A stretch of 33,133 bases of DNA, taken from positions 1 to 33,133 of the IMG/VR virus record IMGVR_UViG_3300021964_005385; one strand, written 5' to 3'. The position numbers were made by a program, and so were the translations under genes. Origin of the DNA: a virus. The notes below the pieces were generated by a model, which did no database searches, was not told where the DNA came from, and saw only the letters and a program-made list of their open reading frames with translations. This document shows positions 1-8,897 of this stretch, in pieces (position 1 is the stretch's first letter; the number at the start of each line of letters is the position of its first letter).

Positions 1-1146
1 GAAAACCAAGAGAAAGCAATCCGTGAAGAGAGACAAGCTCTTTTCGAAGCTGCTCCAGCCAACGCAACAGGTGCTTCGGTTGACAACTATGACCCAGTAT
101 TGATTTCACTGGTTCGTCGTGCTCTTCCAAACCTGATGGCTTATGATGTCTGCGGCGTTCAGCCAATGACTGGTCCAACTGGTCTCATCTTCGCGATGAA
201 ATCACACTACACATCGCAAACTGGCACAGAAGCTCTGTTCAACGAAGCCGACACTGACTTCGCTGGTGCAGGCACTCACGCTGGTTCAAACCCAGTTGAT
301 GGCTCTTACACTACAGGCACTGGCATGGCCACTGCTACTGGTGAAGGTGTTGACCCAGCTGAAATGGCTTTCTCAATCGAGAAAACCACTGTTACTGCTA
401 AAACTCGCGCACTGAAAGCCGAATACTCAATCGAGTTGGCTCAAGACCTGAAAGCAATCCACGGTCTTGACGCTGAGTCAGAGTTGAGCAACATCCTGTC
501 ACAGGAAATCTTGGCTGAAATCAACCGTGAAGTTATCCGCACAATCTACAAAGTTGCTAAAACAGGTTCTGCCTCTACAGCAACTGCTGGCGAATTTGAC
601 CTTGACGTTGACTCAAACGGTCGTTGGTCAGTTGAGCGTTTCAAAGGCTTGCTGTTCAACATCGAACGCGATGCCAACGTAATTGCTCAAGACACTCGTC
701 GCGGTAAAGGTAACTTCATCGTATGTTCATCTGACGTAGCTTCTGCTCTGTCAATGGCTGGTGTTCTGGATTATGCTCCAGCTCTTAACACCGACCTGAA
801 CGTAGATGACACAGGTAACACCTTTGCTGGTGTTCTGAACGGTCGCTATCGTGTATATATCGATCCGTATTCAGCTAACACTGGTGCTGCTTCTCAGTTC
901 TATGTAGTAGGTTATAAAGGCTCGTCTGCTTATGACGCTGGCTTGTTCTACTGCCCATATGTTCCGCTGCAGCAGGTTCGCGCAATCGATCCAACGACCT
1001 TCCAGCCAAAAATCGGCTTTAAGACTCGTTACGGTATGATCGCTAACCCATTCGTAACACAGTCAGACGGCACAACCGATGCTGACACCTTTACAGCTGA
1101 CCGTAACCAATACTATCGTTCAGTAAAAGTTACAAACCTGATGTAA
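1..1146 (+). CDS. 23: Major capsid protein gp23 (5' truncated)
   Basis: Structural subunit that forms the hexamers of the T4-type head. The reading frame is open from base 1, so the gene begins upstream of the window; 381 residues are visible against about 520 in T4. The hallmark stretch around residues 31-65, with YDPVLISLVRRALPNL followed by YDVCGVQPMTGPTG, is the most conserved part of gp23 and makes the call secure. The gene stops just before a strong hairpin terminator. Its codon use is more GC-rich and regular than that of later small genes, as expected for a highly expressed structural gene. The promoter lies outside the window. Confidence 0.97.
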   Translation, partial: ENQEKAIREERQALFEAAPANATGASVDNYDPVLISLVRRALPNLMAYDVCGVQPMTGPTGLIFAMKSHYTSQTGTEALFNEADTDFAGAGTHAGSNPVDGSYTTGTGMATATGEGVDPAEMAFSIEKTTVTAKTRALKAEYSIELAQDLKAIHGLDAESELSNILSQEILAEINREVIRTIYKVAKTGSASTATAGEFDLDVDSNGRWSVERFKGLLFNIERDANVIAQDTRRGKGNFIVCSSDVASALSMAGVLDYAPALNTDLNVDDTGNTFAGVLNGRYRVYIDPYSANTGAASQFYVVGYKGSSAYDAGLFYCPYVPLQQVRAIDPTTFQPKIGFKTRYGMIANPFVTQSDGTTDADTFTADRNQYYRSVKVTNLM

Positions 1147-1148
1147 AC

Positions 1149-1214
1149 AATAAGAGTGAGGCTAACTCACCACTTATTAGAGAGGCGGCTCCGAAAAGAG
1201 TCGCCTCTTTTTTT
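1149..1214 (+). terminator. Tandem hairpins with T-tract after gp23
   Basis: Two adjacent inverted repeats follow the capsid stop. The first pairs AATAAG and GTGAG (1149-1160) with CTCAC and CTTATT (1166-1178). The second pairs GAGGCGGCTC (1182-1191) with GAGTCGCCTC (1198-1207), giving a 10-bp stem with one G-U pair and a 6-base loop, followed by seven T residues (1208-1214). The second is a textbook intrinsic terminator. The first may protect the 3' end or assist termination. Confidence 0.9.
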
Positions 1215-1227
1215 ATATTGCAACTCT

Positions 1228-1235
1228 TATAAATA
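1228..1235 (+). promoter_or_regulatory. T4-type late promoter TATAAATA, tail-tube-family gene
   Basis: A perfect match to the late-promoter box read by gp55/gp33 RNA polymerase in T4. Exactly five bases separate it from the ATG at 1241. With T4 spacing (box at -13 to -6), the predicted first transcribed base is the A of the start codon. No Shine-Dalgarno lies upstream. Confidence 0.8.
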
Positions 1236-1240
1236 GTGTT

Positions 1241-1831
1241 ATGGCATATAATCCTATTACAAATGTATCAGAAGCACAGTTCGATGGGGGAAGTAATCCC
1301 ACCGAACTAGACTTCCTGCGCCCAAATGGGTTTCGATTTCAGATTGCAAACATTCCTAATGTTTCTTTCTTTTGTCAGGCGGCTAATATACCACAGATGT
1401 CTATTGGACAACCTGAAGTAAGCACACCTCTGGCTAATATCCCATTTCCTGGAGATAAGGTTCAGTTCGGTGAACTTATGATCAGATTCCTTATTCAGGA
1501 AGATATGGCTAATTACAAAGAACTATATAATTGGATAACAGGATTGGGATTTCCTGAAAACCATAAGCAGTTTACAGACTTCATTAAAACTCAGGAATAC
1601 CGAACTGCTCTCGGAAACAAGAATAAGAAAGAAGCAATCGCTCAAGTAAGTGATGCAACTCTTTTTGTTCTGGATTCAAACAACAATCCTAATGTTAAGA
1701 TTACATTTATAGATGCCTTTCCTACCAGTCTAGAAGGTCTAGACTTTGACATTTCTCAGGGTGCTGGTGATTATTTCGTTGGTATTGCTGGGTTTAGATA
1801 CCGCACTTTTAAGATTGAAACCGTAAGTTAA
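1241..1831 (+). CDS. Tail tube/tail completion family structural protein (gp19/gp3-like)
   Basis: Probable virion protein of the contractile tail, either a paralog of tube protein gp19 or the gp3-type tube completion protein. 196 residues. Features typical of the family are an N-terminal FLRPNGFRFQI strand, an IPFPGDKVQFGELMIRFLIQ segment near residues 67-87, a YKELYNWI helix (about 92-99), and a C-terminal beta region with FIDAFPTSLEGLDFD. It sits between gp23 and uvsY, where marine T4-like phages often carry a gp3-type tail gene. It has its own terminator upstream and its own late promoter, and the ATG falls at the predicted +1. I cannot decide between gp3 and gp19 by eye. Confidence 0.75.
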   Translation: MAYNPITNVSEAQFDGGSNPTELDFLRPNGFRFQIANIPNVSFFCQAANIPQMSIGQPEVSTPLANIPFPGDKVQFGELMIRFLIQEDMANYKELYNWITGLGFPENHKQFTDFIKTQEYRTALGNKNKKEAIAQVSDATLFVLDSNNNPNVKITFIDAFPTSLEGLDFDISQGAGDYFVGIAGFRYRTFKIETVS

Positions 1832-1833
1832 TC

Positions 1834-1862
1834 TTGACTTTTTCTTGAAACTACTTTATTAT
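1834..1862 (+). promoter_or_regulatory. Sigma-70-like promoter for uvsY
   Basis: TTGACT (1834-1839), a 17-base spacer, then TATTAT (1857-1862). The standard six-base gap places +1 at 1869, the A of the uvsY ATG. No Shine-Dalgarno is visible before that ATG, so the transcript would be leaderless. Confidence 0.7.
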
Positions 1863-1868
1863 TGATAC

Positions 1869-2312
1869 ATGATTACTCTAAAAGAACTCCAAGACGAATG
1901 GGCTGTAGACTGTAAAATTGACGAGTTAGAACTCGGCAAAGCGACAATCAAAACAGCTGAACTACATTCAAAATATCTCAATCATCTTTCTAACTTCAAA
2001 CTACAGTTGCGTAAATCCGAAGCTGCATTCTACAAACTTCGCCGCGTAAAACAACAATATTGGAGAGGTGAACTTTCAAAACAAGAACTTGATGCTCTTG
2101 GCTGGGATCAATGGCTCGGAAATAAACCTCTGAAAAATGACATGTCAGAGATGATTGAATCCGATGATGATTTACAAGAACAAATGAATAAGGTCGAATA
2201 TATTCGCACTGTTGTTGATTTCCTCGACCGAGTTATGCGTTCTCTACACAGTCGCACTTGGGATATCAAAAATGGTATCGAATGGACTAAATTTACAAAC
2301 GGTCTCATGTAA
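1869..2312 (+). CDS. uvsY: Recombination mediator UvsY
   Basis: UvsY loads the UvsX recombinase on gp32-coated single-stranded DNA. This 147-residue protein is close in size to T4 UvsY (137) and shares its pattern: N-terminal TLKELQDEW, a KYLNHLSNFKLQLRKSEAAFYKLR basic helix (about 35-58), a YWRGELSK segment, and a C-terminal helical region ending in SRTWDIKNGIEWTKF. It is followed directly by uvsW with a TAATG stop/start overlap, the same pair order as in T4-like genomes. It has its own sigma-70-type promoter, with the predicted +1 on the start codon. Confidence 0.9.
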   Translation: MITLKELQDEWAVDCKIDELELGKATIKTAELHSKYLNHLSNFKLQLRKSEAAFYKLRRVKQQYWRGELSKQELDALGWDQWLGNKPLKNDMSEMIESDDDLQEQMNKVEYIRTVVDFLDRVMRSLHSRTWDIKNGIEWTKFTNGLM

Positions 2313-3802
2313 TGGCTGATATTACTGTCACATATAAAGATGCTGTCAATCTTAGCGTTGAATGTGACACTGGCATCCTACAAGAATTAAATGATTTCTT
2401 CACCTTCGAAATTCCAGGAGCAAGGTTCATGCCTGCTTATCGATCTCGTATGTGGGATGGTAAAGCTAGACTTTTCAATATGTTCAACAAAGAACTTCCA
2501 GTTGGTCTTATTAAGTATCTCGAGGACTTCGCCAAACAGCTTGAATATACTATTGATAATCAGATCGAATCTCTTGGAGATATTGTCTCGTCGGAGTATG
2601 TTAAGAAGTTTGCTGAAGAACTAAATCTACACTCCAACGATAAACCAATTGAGATTCGGGATTATCAAATTCAAGCAGTCCGTAAAGGTATTCAGGGTGC
2701 TAGGTCTCTATTGTTGTCGCCCACTGCCTCTGGTAAGTCATTAATAATTTACACACTCATGCGTTATTTCCAGAAAAGAAATAAGCGTCAACTCATCATT
2801 GTTCCGACCACATCACTCGTTGAGCAGATGTATGGTGACTTCCAAGACTATGCTAGTGCTGTTGATTGGCAAGCAAGTGAAAACTGCCATCGTATCTATG
2901 GCGGCAAAGAAAAATCGAATGAATATCCAGTCACAATCTCGACATGGCAATCAATATATAAGTTTCCTAAAAAATGGTTCGAGAAGTTTGATGTGGTGTA
3001 TGGAGATGAGGCACACCTTTTCAAAGCGAAGTCCCTTTCCACAATCATGAATAAATGTCAAAACGCTCATTGGCGGTTTGGAACGACAGGAACATTAGAT
3101 GGAACAAAGACTCATCGTCTCGTATTAGAAGGTTGCTTTGGTCCAGTCACTAAGGTTATCACTACTAAGGAACTTATGGAGAAGGGTAAGGTCGCTGAAC
3201 TTGATATTACATGTTTGCTTCTCAATCACACTGATGAAGATAAACAAGCAATGAAGAAGATGAAGTATCAGGACGAGGTTGACTGGCTTGTTCGCGACCA
3301 TTGGCGAAATAACTTTATCAGTAACCTTACATTGAGATGTGAAGGTAATAGTCTCGTCTTATTTCAGTTTGTAGAAAAACACGGTAGTGTTTTATTTGAG
3401 ATGATTAAAGGGAAAGCTGGACCAAACCGTCCTGTGTATTTTGTATATGGCGGGACAGACACAGAGCAACGTGAGAATATCCGCGCTCTTACAGAGAAGG
3501 CAGATAATGCAATTATTATCGCCTCATATGGAACCTTCTCCACAGGTATAAATATAAAGAATCTTCATAACGTAGTATTCGCCTCGCCTTCCAAAAGCCG
3601 CATTAGAAATCTACAATCTATTGGTCGCGGTTTGAGGCTCGGAGATAATAAGGTCGCCTGTAATCTTTATGATATTGGTGACGATCTCTCTTGGAAGTCT
3701 CGTAAAAATTATACCCTTGAACATTTGATTGGGCGAATCAAATTATACAACGAAGAGGGGTTCAAATATAAAACTGTTAAGGTGGACAAGGATGGAAAAT
3801 AA
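2312..3802 (+). CDS. uvsW: UvsW-like DNA/RNA helicase (SF2)
   Basis: SF2 helicase that, in T4, unwinds R-loops and branched recombination intermediates and helps shut off origin-dependent replication. 496 residues, close to T4 UvsW. The N-terminal DNA-binding part contains YRSRMWDGKARLFN (about 43-56). The helicase core has Walker A SPTASGKSL (about 136-144), DEAH box YGDEAHLF (about 230-237), motif III GTTGT, and motif VI QSIGRGLR. It is translationally coupled to uvsY by TAATG. The following small gene begins inside its last codons. Confidence 0.95.
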   Translation: MADITVTYKDAVNLSVECDTGILQELNDFFTFEIPGARFMPAYRSRMWDGKARLFNMFNKELPVGLIKYLEDFAKQLEYTIDNQIESLGDIVSSEYVKKFAEELNLHSNDKPIEIRDYQIQAVRKGIQGARSLLLSPTASGKSLIIYTLMRYFQKRNKRQLIIVPTTSLVEQMYGDFQDYASAVDWQASENCHRIYGGKEKSNEYPVTISTWQSIYKFPKKWFEKFDVVYGDEAHLFKAKSLSTIMNKCQNAHWRFGTTGTLDGTKTHRLVLEGCFGPVTKVITTKELMEKGKVAELDITCLLLNHTDEDKQAMKKMKYQDEVDWLVRDHWRNNFISNLTLRCEGNSLVLFQFVEKHGSVLFEMIKGKAGPNRPVYFVYGGTDTEQRENIRALTEKADNAIIIASYGTFSTGINIKNLHNVVFASPSKSRIRNLQSIGRGLRLGDNKVACNLYDIGDDLSWKSRKNYTLEHLIGRIKLYNEEGFKYKTVKVDKDGK

Positions 3803-4193
3803 CACAAGAATAATCCGTTTCTCTGATGGGACAATGATTGTGTGTATGGTGGAAAGTTTGGACGATATTCAAAAACAAAATTTCATTAATATTTTATATC
3901 CAATTGAAATCGTTTCCAATGGTTTGGAAGAAAATGGCGGAAGTCAAATGCTAGAACAGTATATGTTGAAAGCGTGGATGGGTCTCTCGGATGATGTTAT
4001 GTTCACCCTAAATACAAGTGACATTACGACTATTGCCTTGTTGCGAGAAGAGTATATCGCTGGATATGAAAATGTAGTGAATCGTCTTTTCTTCAGATCT
4101 GACGAGTTCCAGAATCCTCCAGAAGAGGAAGAATTAACACCTGAAGACTTACTCGAATATTTACAGTTAAAAGACGAAGGTAAATTAAACTAA
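3792..4193 (+). CDS. Small conserved phage protein, possible Sm-like fold
   Basis: 133 residues from ATG 3792, which overlaps the last 11 bases of uvsW; an upstream in-frame start at 3729 would overlap far more and is disfavoured. The N-terminal pattern FSDGTMIVCMVESLDD, then a conserved segment with a MLKAWMGLSDDVMFTL strand and a central ALLREEYIAGYENVV helix, resembles the arrangement in the 25782-26093 gene and small Sm-like proteins of marine T4-like phages (a guess at the fold, not a proven match). The C-terminus is acidic (PPEEEELTPEDLLEY). Function unknown. It lies between uvsW and the late sigma factor. Confidence 0.7.
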   Translation: MENNTRIIRFSDGTMIVCMVESLDDIQKQNFINILYPIEIVSNGLEENGGSQMLEQYMLKAWMGLSDDVMFTLNTSDITTIALLREEYIAGYENVVNRLFFRSDEFQNPPEEEELTPEDLLEYLQLKDEGKLN

Positions 4194-4259
4194 TCTAATC
4201 ACCCCAGCACATGCTGATTATATGGCTAAAATTGGTAAATAGTCAAGCAAAAAAAATGA

Positions 4260-4288
4260 TTGACATTCAAAAAAATATGAGATAATAT
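4260..4288 (+). promoter_or_regulatory. Sigma-70-like promoter for gp55
   Basis: TTGACA at 4260-4265. The -10 is either GATAAT (4281-4286, 15-base spacer) or TAATAT (4283-4288, 17-base spacer). Predicted +1 is 4293-4295, only 3-5 bases before the gp55 ATG at 4298, leaving no room for a Shine-Dalgarno in the transcript. The preceding 4194-4259 stretch holds only a short CAGCA/TGCTG inverted repeat. Confidence 0.65.
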
Positions 4289-4297
4289 GGATTTATT

Positions 4298-4897
4298 ATG
4301 GCTAAAAGAAGAGACCCCAACAGTCGTCATTATGTCGACAACAAAGAATTCCTAGTAGCAATTAGCGAATATCGTGAGCGAGTTATCGCAGCGAAAGAAG
4401 CTGGTCAGGAAAAACCTCGCGTGACTGAATATTTGGGTGAGTGTATGGTGAAGATTGCCAACCATCTCGCATACAAATCGAACTTTGTGAACTATACATT
4501 CCGAGATGAGATGATTCTCGATGGTATTGAAAACTGCATCACATATATTGATAACTTCGATCCTGAGAAGTCTAAAAATCCTTTCGCATATTTCACACAG
4601 ATTACTTACTATGCATTTATCCGCCGCATTCAAAAAGAGAAGAAGCAGATGGATACGAAGAAAAAGTATATCGGCAGTTTAGATATGCAAGAGTTAATGT
4701 CTGCAGATGCTGATGGTCATGAAGGTAATGCTGAGTATCTCGATTATATCCGCAAGGCAGTAGATGAGGCAGCAACCTTAGAAGAAAAACATGCTGATCA
4801 GAAAGCTAATGTTAAGAAGCGTAGACCTAAATATCTAGATGACAAAGAAGCCATGGAGATGGCGAAGAAAAAGATCCCTGCCTTGAAAGGTGATTGA
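4298..4897 (+). CDS. 55: Late-transcription sigma factor gp55
   Basis: Phage sigma-70-family factor that, with gp33 and the gp45 clamp, directs host RNA polymerase to TATAAATA late promoters. 199 residues, near the T4 length of 185. The region-2-like core reads FVNYTFRDEMILDGIENCITYIDNFDPEKSKNPFAYFTQITYYAFIRRI (about 66-114), the most diagnostic part of gp55; it has no recognisable region 4. The C-terminus is Lys/Arg-rich. Four gene-proximal TATAAATA boxes in this window are its presumed targets. The gene overlaps the next by TGATG. Confidence 0.95.
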   Translation: MAKRRDPNSRHYVDNKEFLVAISEYRERVIAAKEAGQEKPRVTEYLGECMVKIANHLAYKSNFVNYTFRDEMILDGIENCITYIDNFDPEKSKNPFAYFTQITYYAFIRRIQKEKKQMDTKKKYIGSLDMQELMSADADGHEGNAEYLDYIRKAVDEAATLEEKHADQKANVKKRRPKYLDDKEAMEMAKKKIPALKGD

Positions 4898-6876
4898 TGT
4901 CTAATCGTGATATGCAGATCCTCAAACAGATTGAGGGTCATTCACAAAAAGTAAATTCGCAACCTTTAAAAAAAGAATATAGCATTCGGCGTAAATCAAA
5001 GGTTGCACTACTGACATTACCTGTGTGGGCGGCTACATTCCCACCATATAATCTTGCTCGCTTAAATGCAATGGCAAAACGAGCAGGGTATGAATCTAAA
5101 ATTTTTGATTTTAATATTGCTGCTAAACATGCATATGATGCGTTGGGTAAACCTAAAGGTGAATACAACAATTCATTATTGAGTGGTTGGTATGACGAAT
5201 CTTCACTGAAAGAACTTCTCTATCCCACAGTCGATCGACTTGTGATGGAAATGTTAGAAAATTATAATCCAGATATCGTTGGTGTCTCTTGTTATTTTTA
5301 TAACAGGTTTGCAACTCACAGATATACTGATATGATGAAGAAGCATAATCCGAATATTAAAATCATACTCGGTGGACCAAATACACTTACAGACTCTGCA
5401 AATTCTCAAAATCAATTTGATATCGATTATGTATCAGTTGGTGAAGGCGAGGAAACATTCTTACCTATACTGAATGAAATTGAAATGGGTATTGAAAATG
5501 ATGGAGTGAAAATTTTTGAATCATCAAGGCAAAGGTTGAGTCTAGATGAACTTCCAACACCAGATTACACAGATTTGGATTTGAATCTCTATGATATGCC
5601 AAATTGTATGTTGACTGAATTTTCACGTGGTTGTGTAGCTAAGTGTTCTTTCTGTTCTGAAACTCATTTCTGGAAATATCGTCAAAAAGAATCAACCACT
5701 CTTGTTGATGAATTGCAAGAATTATATGAAACCCATGGCGTCCAAATGTTTTGGTTCACGGACAGCCTCATCAATGGCGACCTTAAAAAATTAAAAGAGT
5801 TTGCCATAGAAGTAAAAGAAAGGGAACTTCCTATCTGGTGGTTTGGTTATGCTCGGCATGACAAAAGGATGACCGATGAGTATCTTCAAATCCTAAAAGA
5901 TGGTGGATTGTGGGGTATGAACTTTGGAACCGAGACTGGTGCACAGGGTGCACTGAATAAGATGAATAAGAAGGTCAATGTCCAGACCATTCACGACAAC
6001 ATGGATTCATTTGCTAGGGTTAAACTCTGGGCACAAAGTCAGATTATTTTTGGATCCCCCGAAGAACAAATCTCAGAAGTTTATAAGACATATGAGATGT
6101 TGTGGAGATCGGCTTGTAGAAATTTGAAGTCAATCGCTATTGCACCAGATTATTGGGTTATGTCATCTGCCATGGTTGGATTGAACCCTTCACAATTTTA
6201 TAAAAAGTATTCAAATTTAGCCTATGGTGGCCACTGGATCTTAGATGATTTTTCTCAGGGTGGAGATACAAATAAAGTTCGTGCTAAGATGGCAAACATC
6301 TTCATACGAGAACTGAGAAATACAGAAGGGATGATGATTGAAAATAATTCATCTATGGCTAATCCATTAGACCACTACAACTTTAAATTCTTTAAAAATC
6401 TAGACAATGAGTTTGAACAGTTTGATGACTTCGAGGATTTTCATCTCATTAAAGAGGACTTAAACCCATATGCTAAGACCATGGTAAACGAAGTCTGGTC
6501 GTTACTTAGAATACTATGGAAAATGAAGGGTGCGTTCAACATAGAAATAATGGCAGACCCGAAGATTGATGAAGGGTTTTTGGGCGACTCTTTCGGTAAG
6601 AACAAGTTATCTTATAACATAAAATTTGATATAGATGATGAAGGCTATTGGGCTATGAAGTTAAGTTTTGATTTCAAGCAAATAGACGAGCCATTTTCAT
6701 TCATCGATTTAGACCTGAATCCAAGTCACATTACTGAAGCAATCTCTATACACTCAAAGGGTCAACAGACAGAAGATGAAATAGCAGAGGTGAAGAGTCG
6801 CGCTGAGAGATATAATAAAGAGATAGATCTAAGTTTTAAATTAGATTGGGAAGGTGCTGGTCAATGGCACAAATAA
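4897..6876 (+). CDS. B12-binding-type radical SAM protein, copy 1
   Basis: Predicted radical S-adenosylmethionine enzyme of the family with an N-terminal cobalamin-binding-type Rossmann domain. 659 residues. The N-terminal domain (about 30-205) has LPVWAATFPPYNLARL, PDIVGVSCY, ILGGPNT and VGEGEETF, the usual pattern of this class; no clear DxHxxG cobalamin ligand motif is visible. The CX3CX2C cluster motif is Cys246, Cys250, Cys253 (RGCVAKCSFC). The barrel follows to about residue 430, then a long C-terminal extension of no known family. ATG 4897 overlaps the gp55 stop and has AAAGG about six bases upstream; a TTG one codon earlier is unlikely. Substrate unknown. A paralog follows immediately. 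Confidence 0.85.
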   Translation: MSNRDMQILKQIEGHSQKVNSQPLKKEYSIRRKSKVALLTLPVWAATFPPYNLARLNAMAKRAGYESKIFDFNIAAKHAYDALGKPKGEYNNSLLSGWYDESSLKELLYPTVDRLVMEMLENYNPDIVGVSCYFYNRFATHRYTDMMKKHNPNIKIILGGPNTLTDSANSQNQFDIDYVSVGEGEETFLPILNEIEMGIENDGVKIFESSRQRLSLDELPTPDYTDLDLNLYDMPNCMLTEFSRGCVAKCSFCSETHFWKYRQKESTTLVDELQELYETHGVQMFWFTDSLINGDLKKLKEFAIEVKERELPIWWFGYARHDKRMTDEYLQILKDGGLWGMNFGTETGAQGALNKMNKKVNVQTIHDNMDSFARVKLWAQSQIIFGSPEEQISEVYKTYEMLWRSACRNLKSIAIAPDYWVMSSAMVGLNPSQFYKKYSNLAYGGHWILDDFSQGGDTNKVRAKMANIFIRELRNTEGMMIENNSSMANPLDHYNFKFFKNLDNEFEQFDDFEDFHLIKEDLNPYAKTMVNEVWSLLRILWKMKGAFNIEIMADPKIDEGFLGDSFGKNKLSYNIKFDIDDEGYWAMKLSFDFKQIDEPFSFIDLDLNPSHITEAISIHSKGQQTEDEIAEVKSRAERYNKEIDLSFKLDWEGAGQWHK

Positions 6877-8897
6877 TGTCAGTTGAACGCGACCAAGCGA
6901 TGCTTGATGTCATTTCTCCCAATCGTAAGATGGTGAAACAAAAAACTTCAGACGTAGTTATCGATTATGCTACAAGAAATACTAAACTTGCGCTCGTCGT
7001 TATGCCAATGTGGTCGGTTCAATTTCCACCATACAATCTTGCTCGCCTTGCAGGGGTGACTAAAACTGCTGGATATGAAACTGATATTTTCGATTTCAAT
7101 GTAACTTCATACAATTACTCTCAATTAGAAAATGAAATAGATGATGACCTCTGGACGACTGGTAGTTGGCGTTGGCAAGATGCAGACTTTCATAATGTTA
7201 TATTACCATGGTTTGAAAGTTTTTGGGAAGACCAAGCTAAAGCCTTAATCGATTACAAACCTGATGTGATAGGATTTACTGAGTATGTGTTTAGTGAACG
7301 TGTCACCCATTGGTTTGTTGATAGGATTCGTTCGCAATTACCAGACACAAAGTTTATTGTGGGTGGTTCTAACATTCAATCCATTCAAGATGATTATTCA
7401 GGTAAAACAATCTATGATTATATTGTTTCTGGCGAAGGCGAAAATGCAATCCTAAGTGTCCTCAATAAAATCGAAGCAGGAATCGAGGAACCAAAGCCTG
7501 TTATTATAAATCAGGTTTCTGATCAGAGATTGAATATTAGTAATTTGCCTTTGCCTGATTATTGTAGTCTAGATTTCAATCAATACATTATTCCAAATGC
7601 AATATCTTCTGAGTTTTCTAGGGGCTGTGTTGCTAAGTGCACCTTTTGTTCCGAGACTCACTTTAACAAATATAGACAAAGAGAATTTACAGATGCATTC
7701 TCTGAAGTAAAATACTTCTATGAAACTAGAGGGTCACAAGTATTCTACTTCTTAGATAGTTTGGTAAACGGAAACCTAAAAGAATTGAAAGAGTTTGCCA
7801 ATCTCATTGAAGAAAATGAATTGGACGTTATGTGGCTTGGATATGCTCGTCATGACGGAAGGATGGATTTAGATTATCTAAAACAATTGGCTGCAGGTAA
7901 ATGCATTGCTATGAATTTTGGATGTGAGTCGGCAAGTCAAAAAGTCCTCGATAGTATTGATAAGAAAGTCACGGTTGAGGCAATGGAACAAAACTTTCGA
8001 GACATTAAGGAAGTTGGAATCGTAGCAATGACAAATTGGATTTCAGGATGGCCAACAGAAGAACCGAACGACCATTATCAAACAATGCAATTTTTATGGA
8101 GGCATAGAGAAAACAATTTAAATAGCATCAGCCTCGGTTATGGATTGATGCCACGCCCTGATTCAATTATGGGACAAGATTTATCTAGGTTCAATATCCT
8201 ACCACATTTATATTGCGGGCATTGGATCACTGAAGATTATAGAGTTGCTGGACCACATGTCCTAACAAGAATTAAAAACATCTATATGATGGTCGATAAA
8301 CTCATTGTTCAAAATCCTGTCTATAACCCTGCTATGAATGCAAAGGGAACTCCTGTGAGTAAGAGGGATGCACTAGAAAGTAAACATTACTCCTTGACTT
8401 TTCATGATGAATCATGTATAAAGGAGATCGAATGGGAAAATTTTGATACGAATATTATCGAAATTCCTGATAACCCTTTTGCCGAAAGCCTAATGAATGA
8501 AGTCTGGCCAATTCTTAGATTTTTCTGGAGAACTAGAGGTGGGTTCAAATTCGAGCACCGTTTCAGCCCAGAACTTGACTTTGAAGAGTTTGGGACAGGC
8601 GAGTGGATTTCGTTTGGTAATGGTGAATACAGAGCGACTTATAAGTTTGAGATCGACGCCGATGGTAATTGGGAAGCAGACTTTGATGCCTCATATAAAT
8701 CTGTTGAAGATCCTTGGAAGTTCTTTGATTTCAGTAGGCAGACTGGTCGAGTCGTTGACCGAGCAAAGAGATTGGCAAAGGCTGATGACCCCCGCTCTGA
8801 TCAGGACATGCTCGATGGTGAGCAAGAAGCACAGTTACTCAATATGACAGAGGATTTCTCCTTTGAACATACTTGGAAACAAAATGGTAAGTGGTAA
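6864..8897 (+). CDS. B12-binding-type radical SAM protein, copy 2
   Basis: Paralog of the preceding gene over its whole length, 677 residues from ATG 6864. The N-terminal domain has MPMWSVQFPPYNLARLAGVT, IVGGSNI and VSGEGENA; the CX3CX2C motif is Cys255, Cys259, Cys262 in SRGCVAKCTFC, with the shared sequence CSETHFNKYRQ after it. The C-terminal domain aligns with copy 1 around NPFAESLMNEVWPILRFFW. Start 6864 has GGGAAGG nine bases upstream and overlaps copy 1 by 13 bases. ATG 6876 (TAATG overlap) would give a start, MSVERDQ, more like copy 1 and is a real alternative. Divergence between copies suggests an old duplication and separate roles or a heterodimer. Confidence 0.85.
   Translation: MAQIMSVERDQAMLDVISPNRKMVKQKTSDVVIDYATRNTKLALVVMPMWSVQFPPYNLARLAGVTKTAGYETDIFDFNVTSYNYSQLENEIDDDLWTTGSWRWQDADFHNVILPWFESFWEDQAKALIDYKPDVIGFTEYVFSERVTHWFVDRIRSQLPDTKFIVGGSNIQSIQDDYSGKTIYDYIVSGEGENAILSVLNKIEAGIEEPKPVIINQVSDQRLNISNLPLPDYCSLDFNQYIIPNAISSEFSRGCVAKCTFCSETHFNKYRQREFTDAFSEVKYFYETRGSQVFYFLDSLVNGNLKELKEFANLIEENELDVMWLGYARHDGRMDLDYLKQLAAGKCIAMNFGCESASQKVLDSIDKKVTVEAMEQNFRDIKEVGIVAMTNWISGWPTEEPNDHYQTMQFLWRHRENNLNSISLGYGLMPRPDSIMGQDLSRFNILPHLYCGHWITEDYRVAGPHVLTRIKNIYMMVDKLIVQNPVYNPAMNAKGTPVSKRDALESKHYSLTFHDESCIKEIEWENFDTNIIEIPDNPFAESLMNEVWPILRFFWRTRGGFKFEHRFSPELDFEEFGTGEWISFGNGEYRATYKFEIDADGNWEADFDASYKSVEDPWKFFDFSRQTGRVVDRAKRLAKADDPRSDQDMLDGEQEAQLLNMTEDFSFEHTWKQNGKW

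Noticed and set aside
3547-3554. TATAAATA box inside uvsW
   Set aside because: It is a perfect late box, but it lies inside a coding region with no start codon or gene behind it at a sensible distance, so chance in AT-rich coding sequence is the simpler explanation.
4205-4216. CAGCA/TGCTG inverted repeat upstream of gp55 as terminator or operator
   Set aside because: Only 5 bp with a 2-base loop and no T-tract; too weak to call.
8394-8422. TTGACT, 17 bases, TATAAA within radical SAM copy 2
   Set aside because: Good promoter-like match, but the nearest ATG (8432) is out of frame and stops after four codons; no gene begins here. An internal promoter for dexA, 450 bases on, cannot be excluded but is unsupported.
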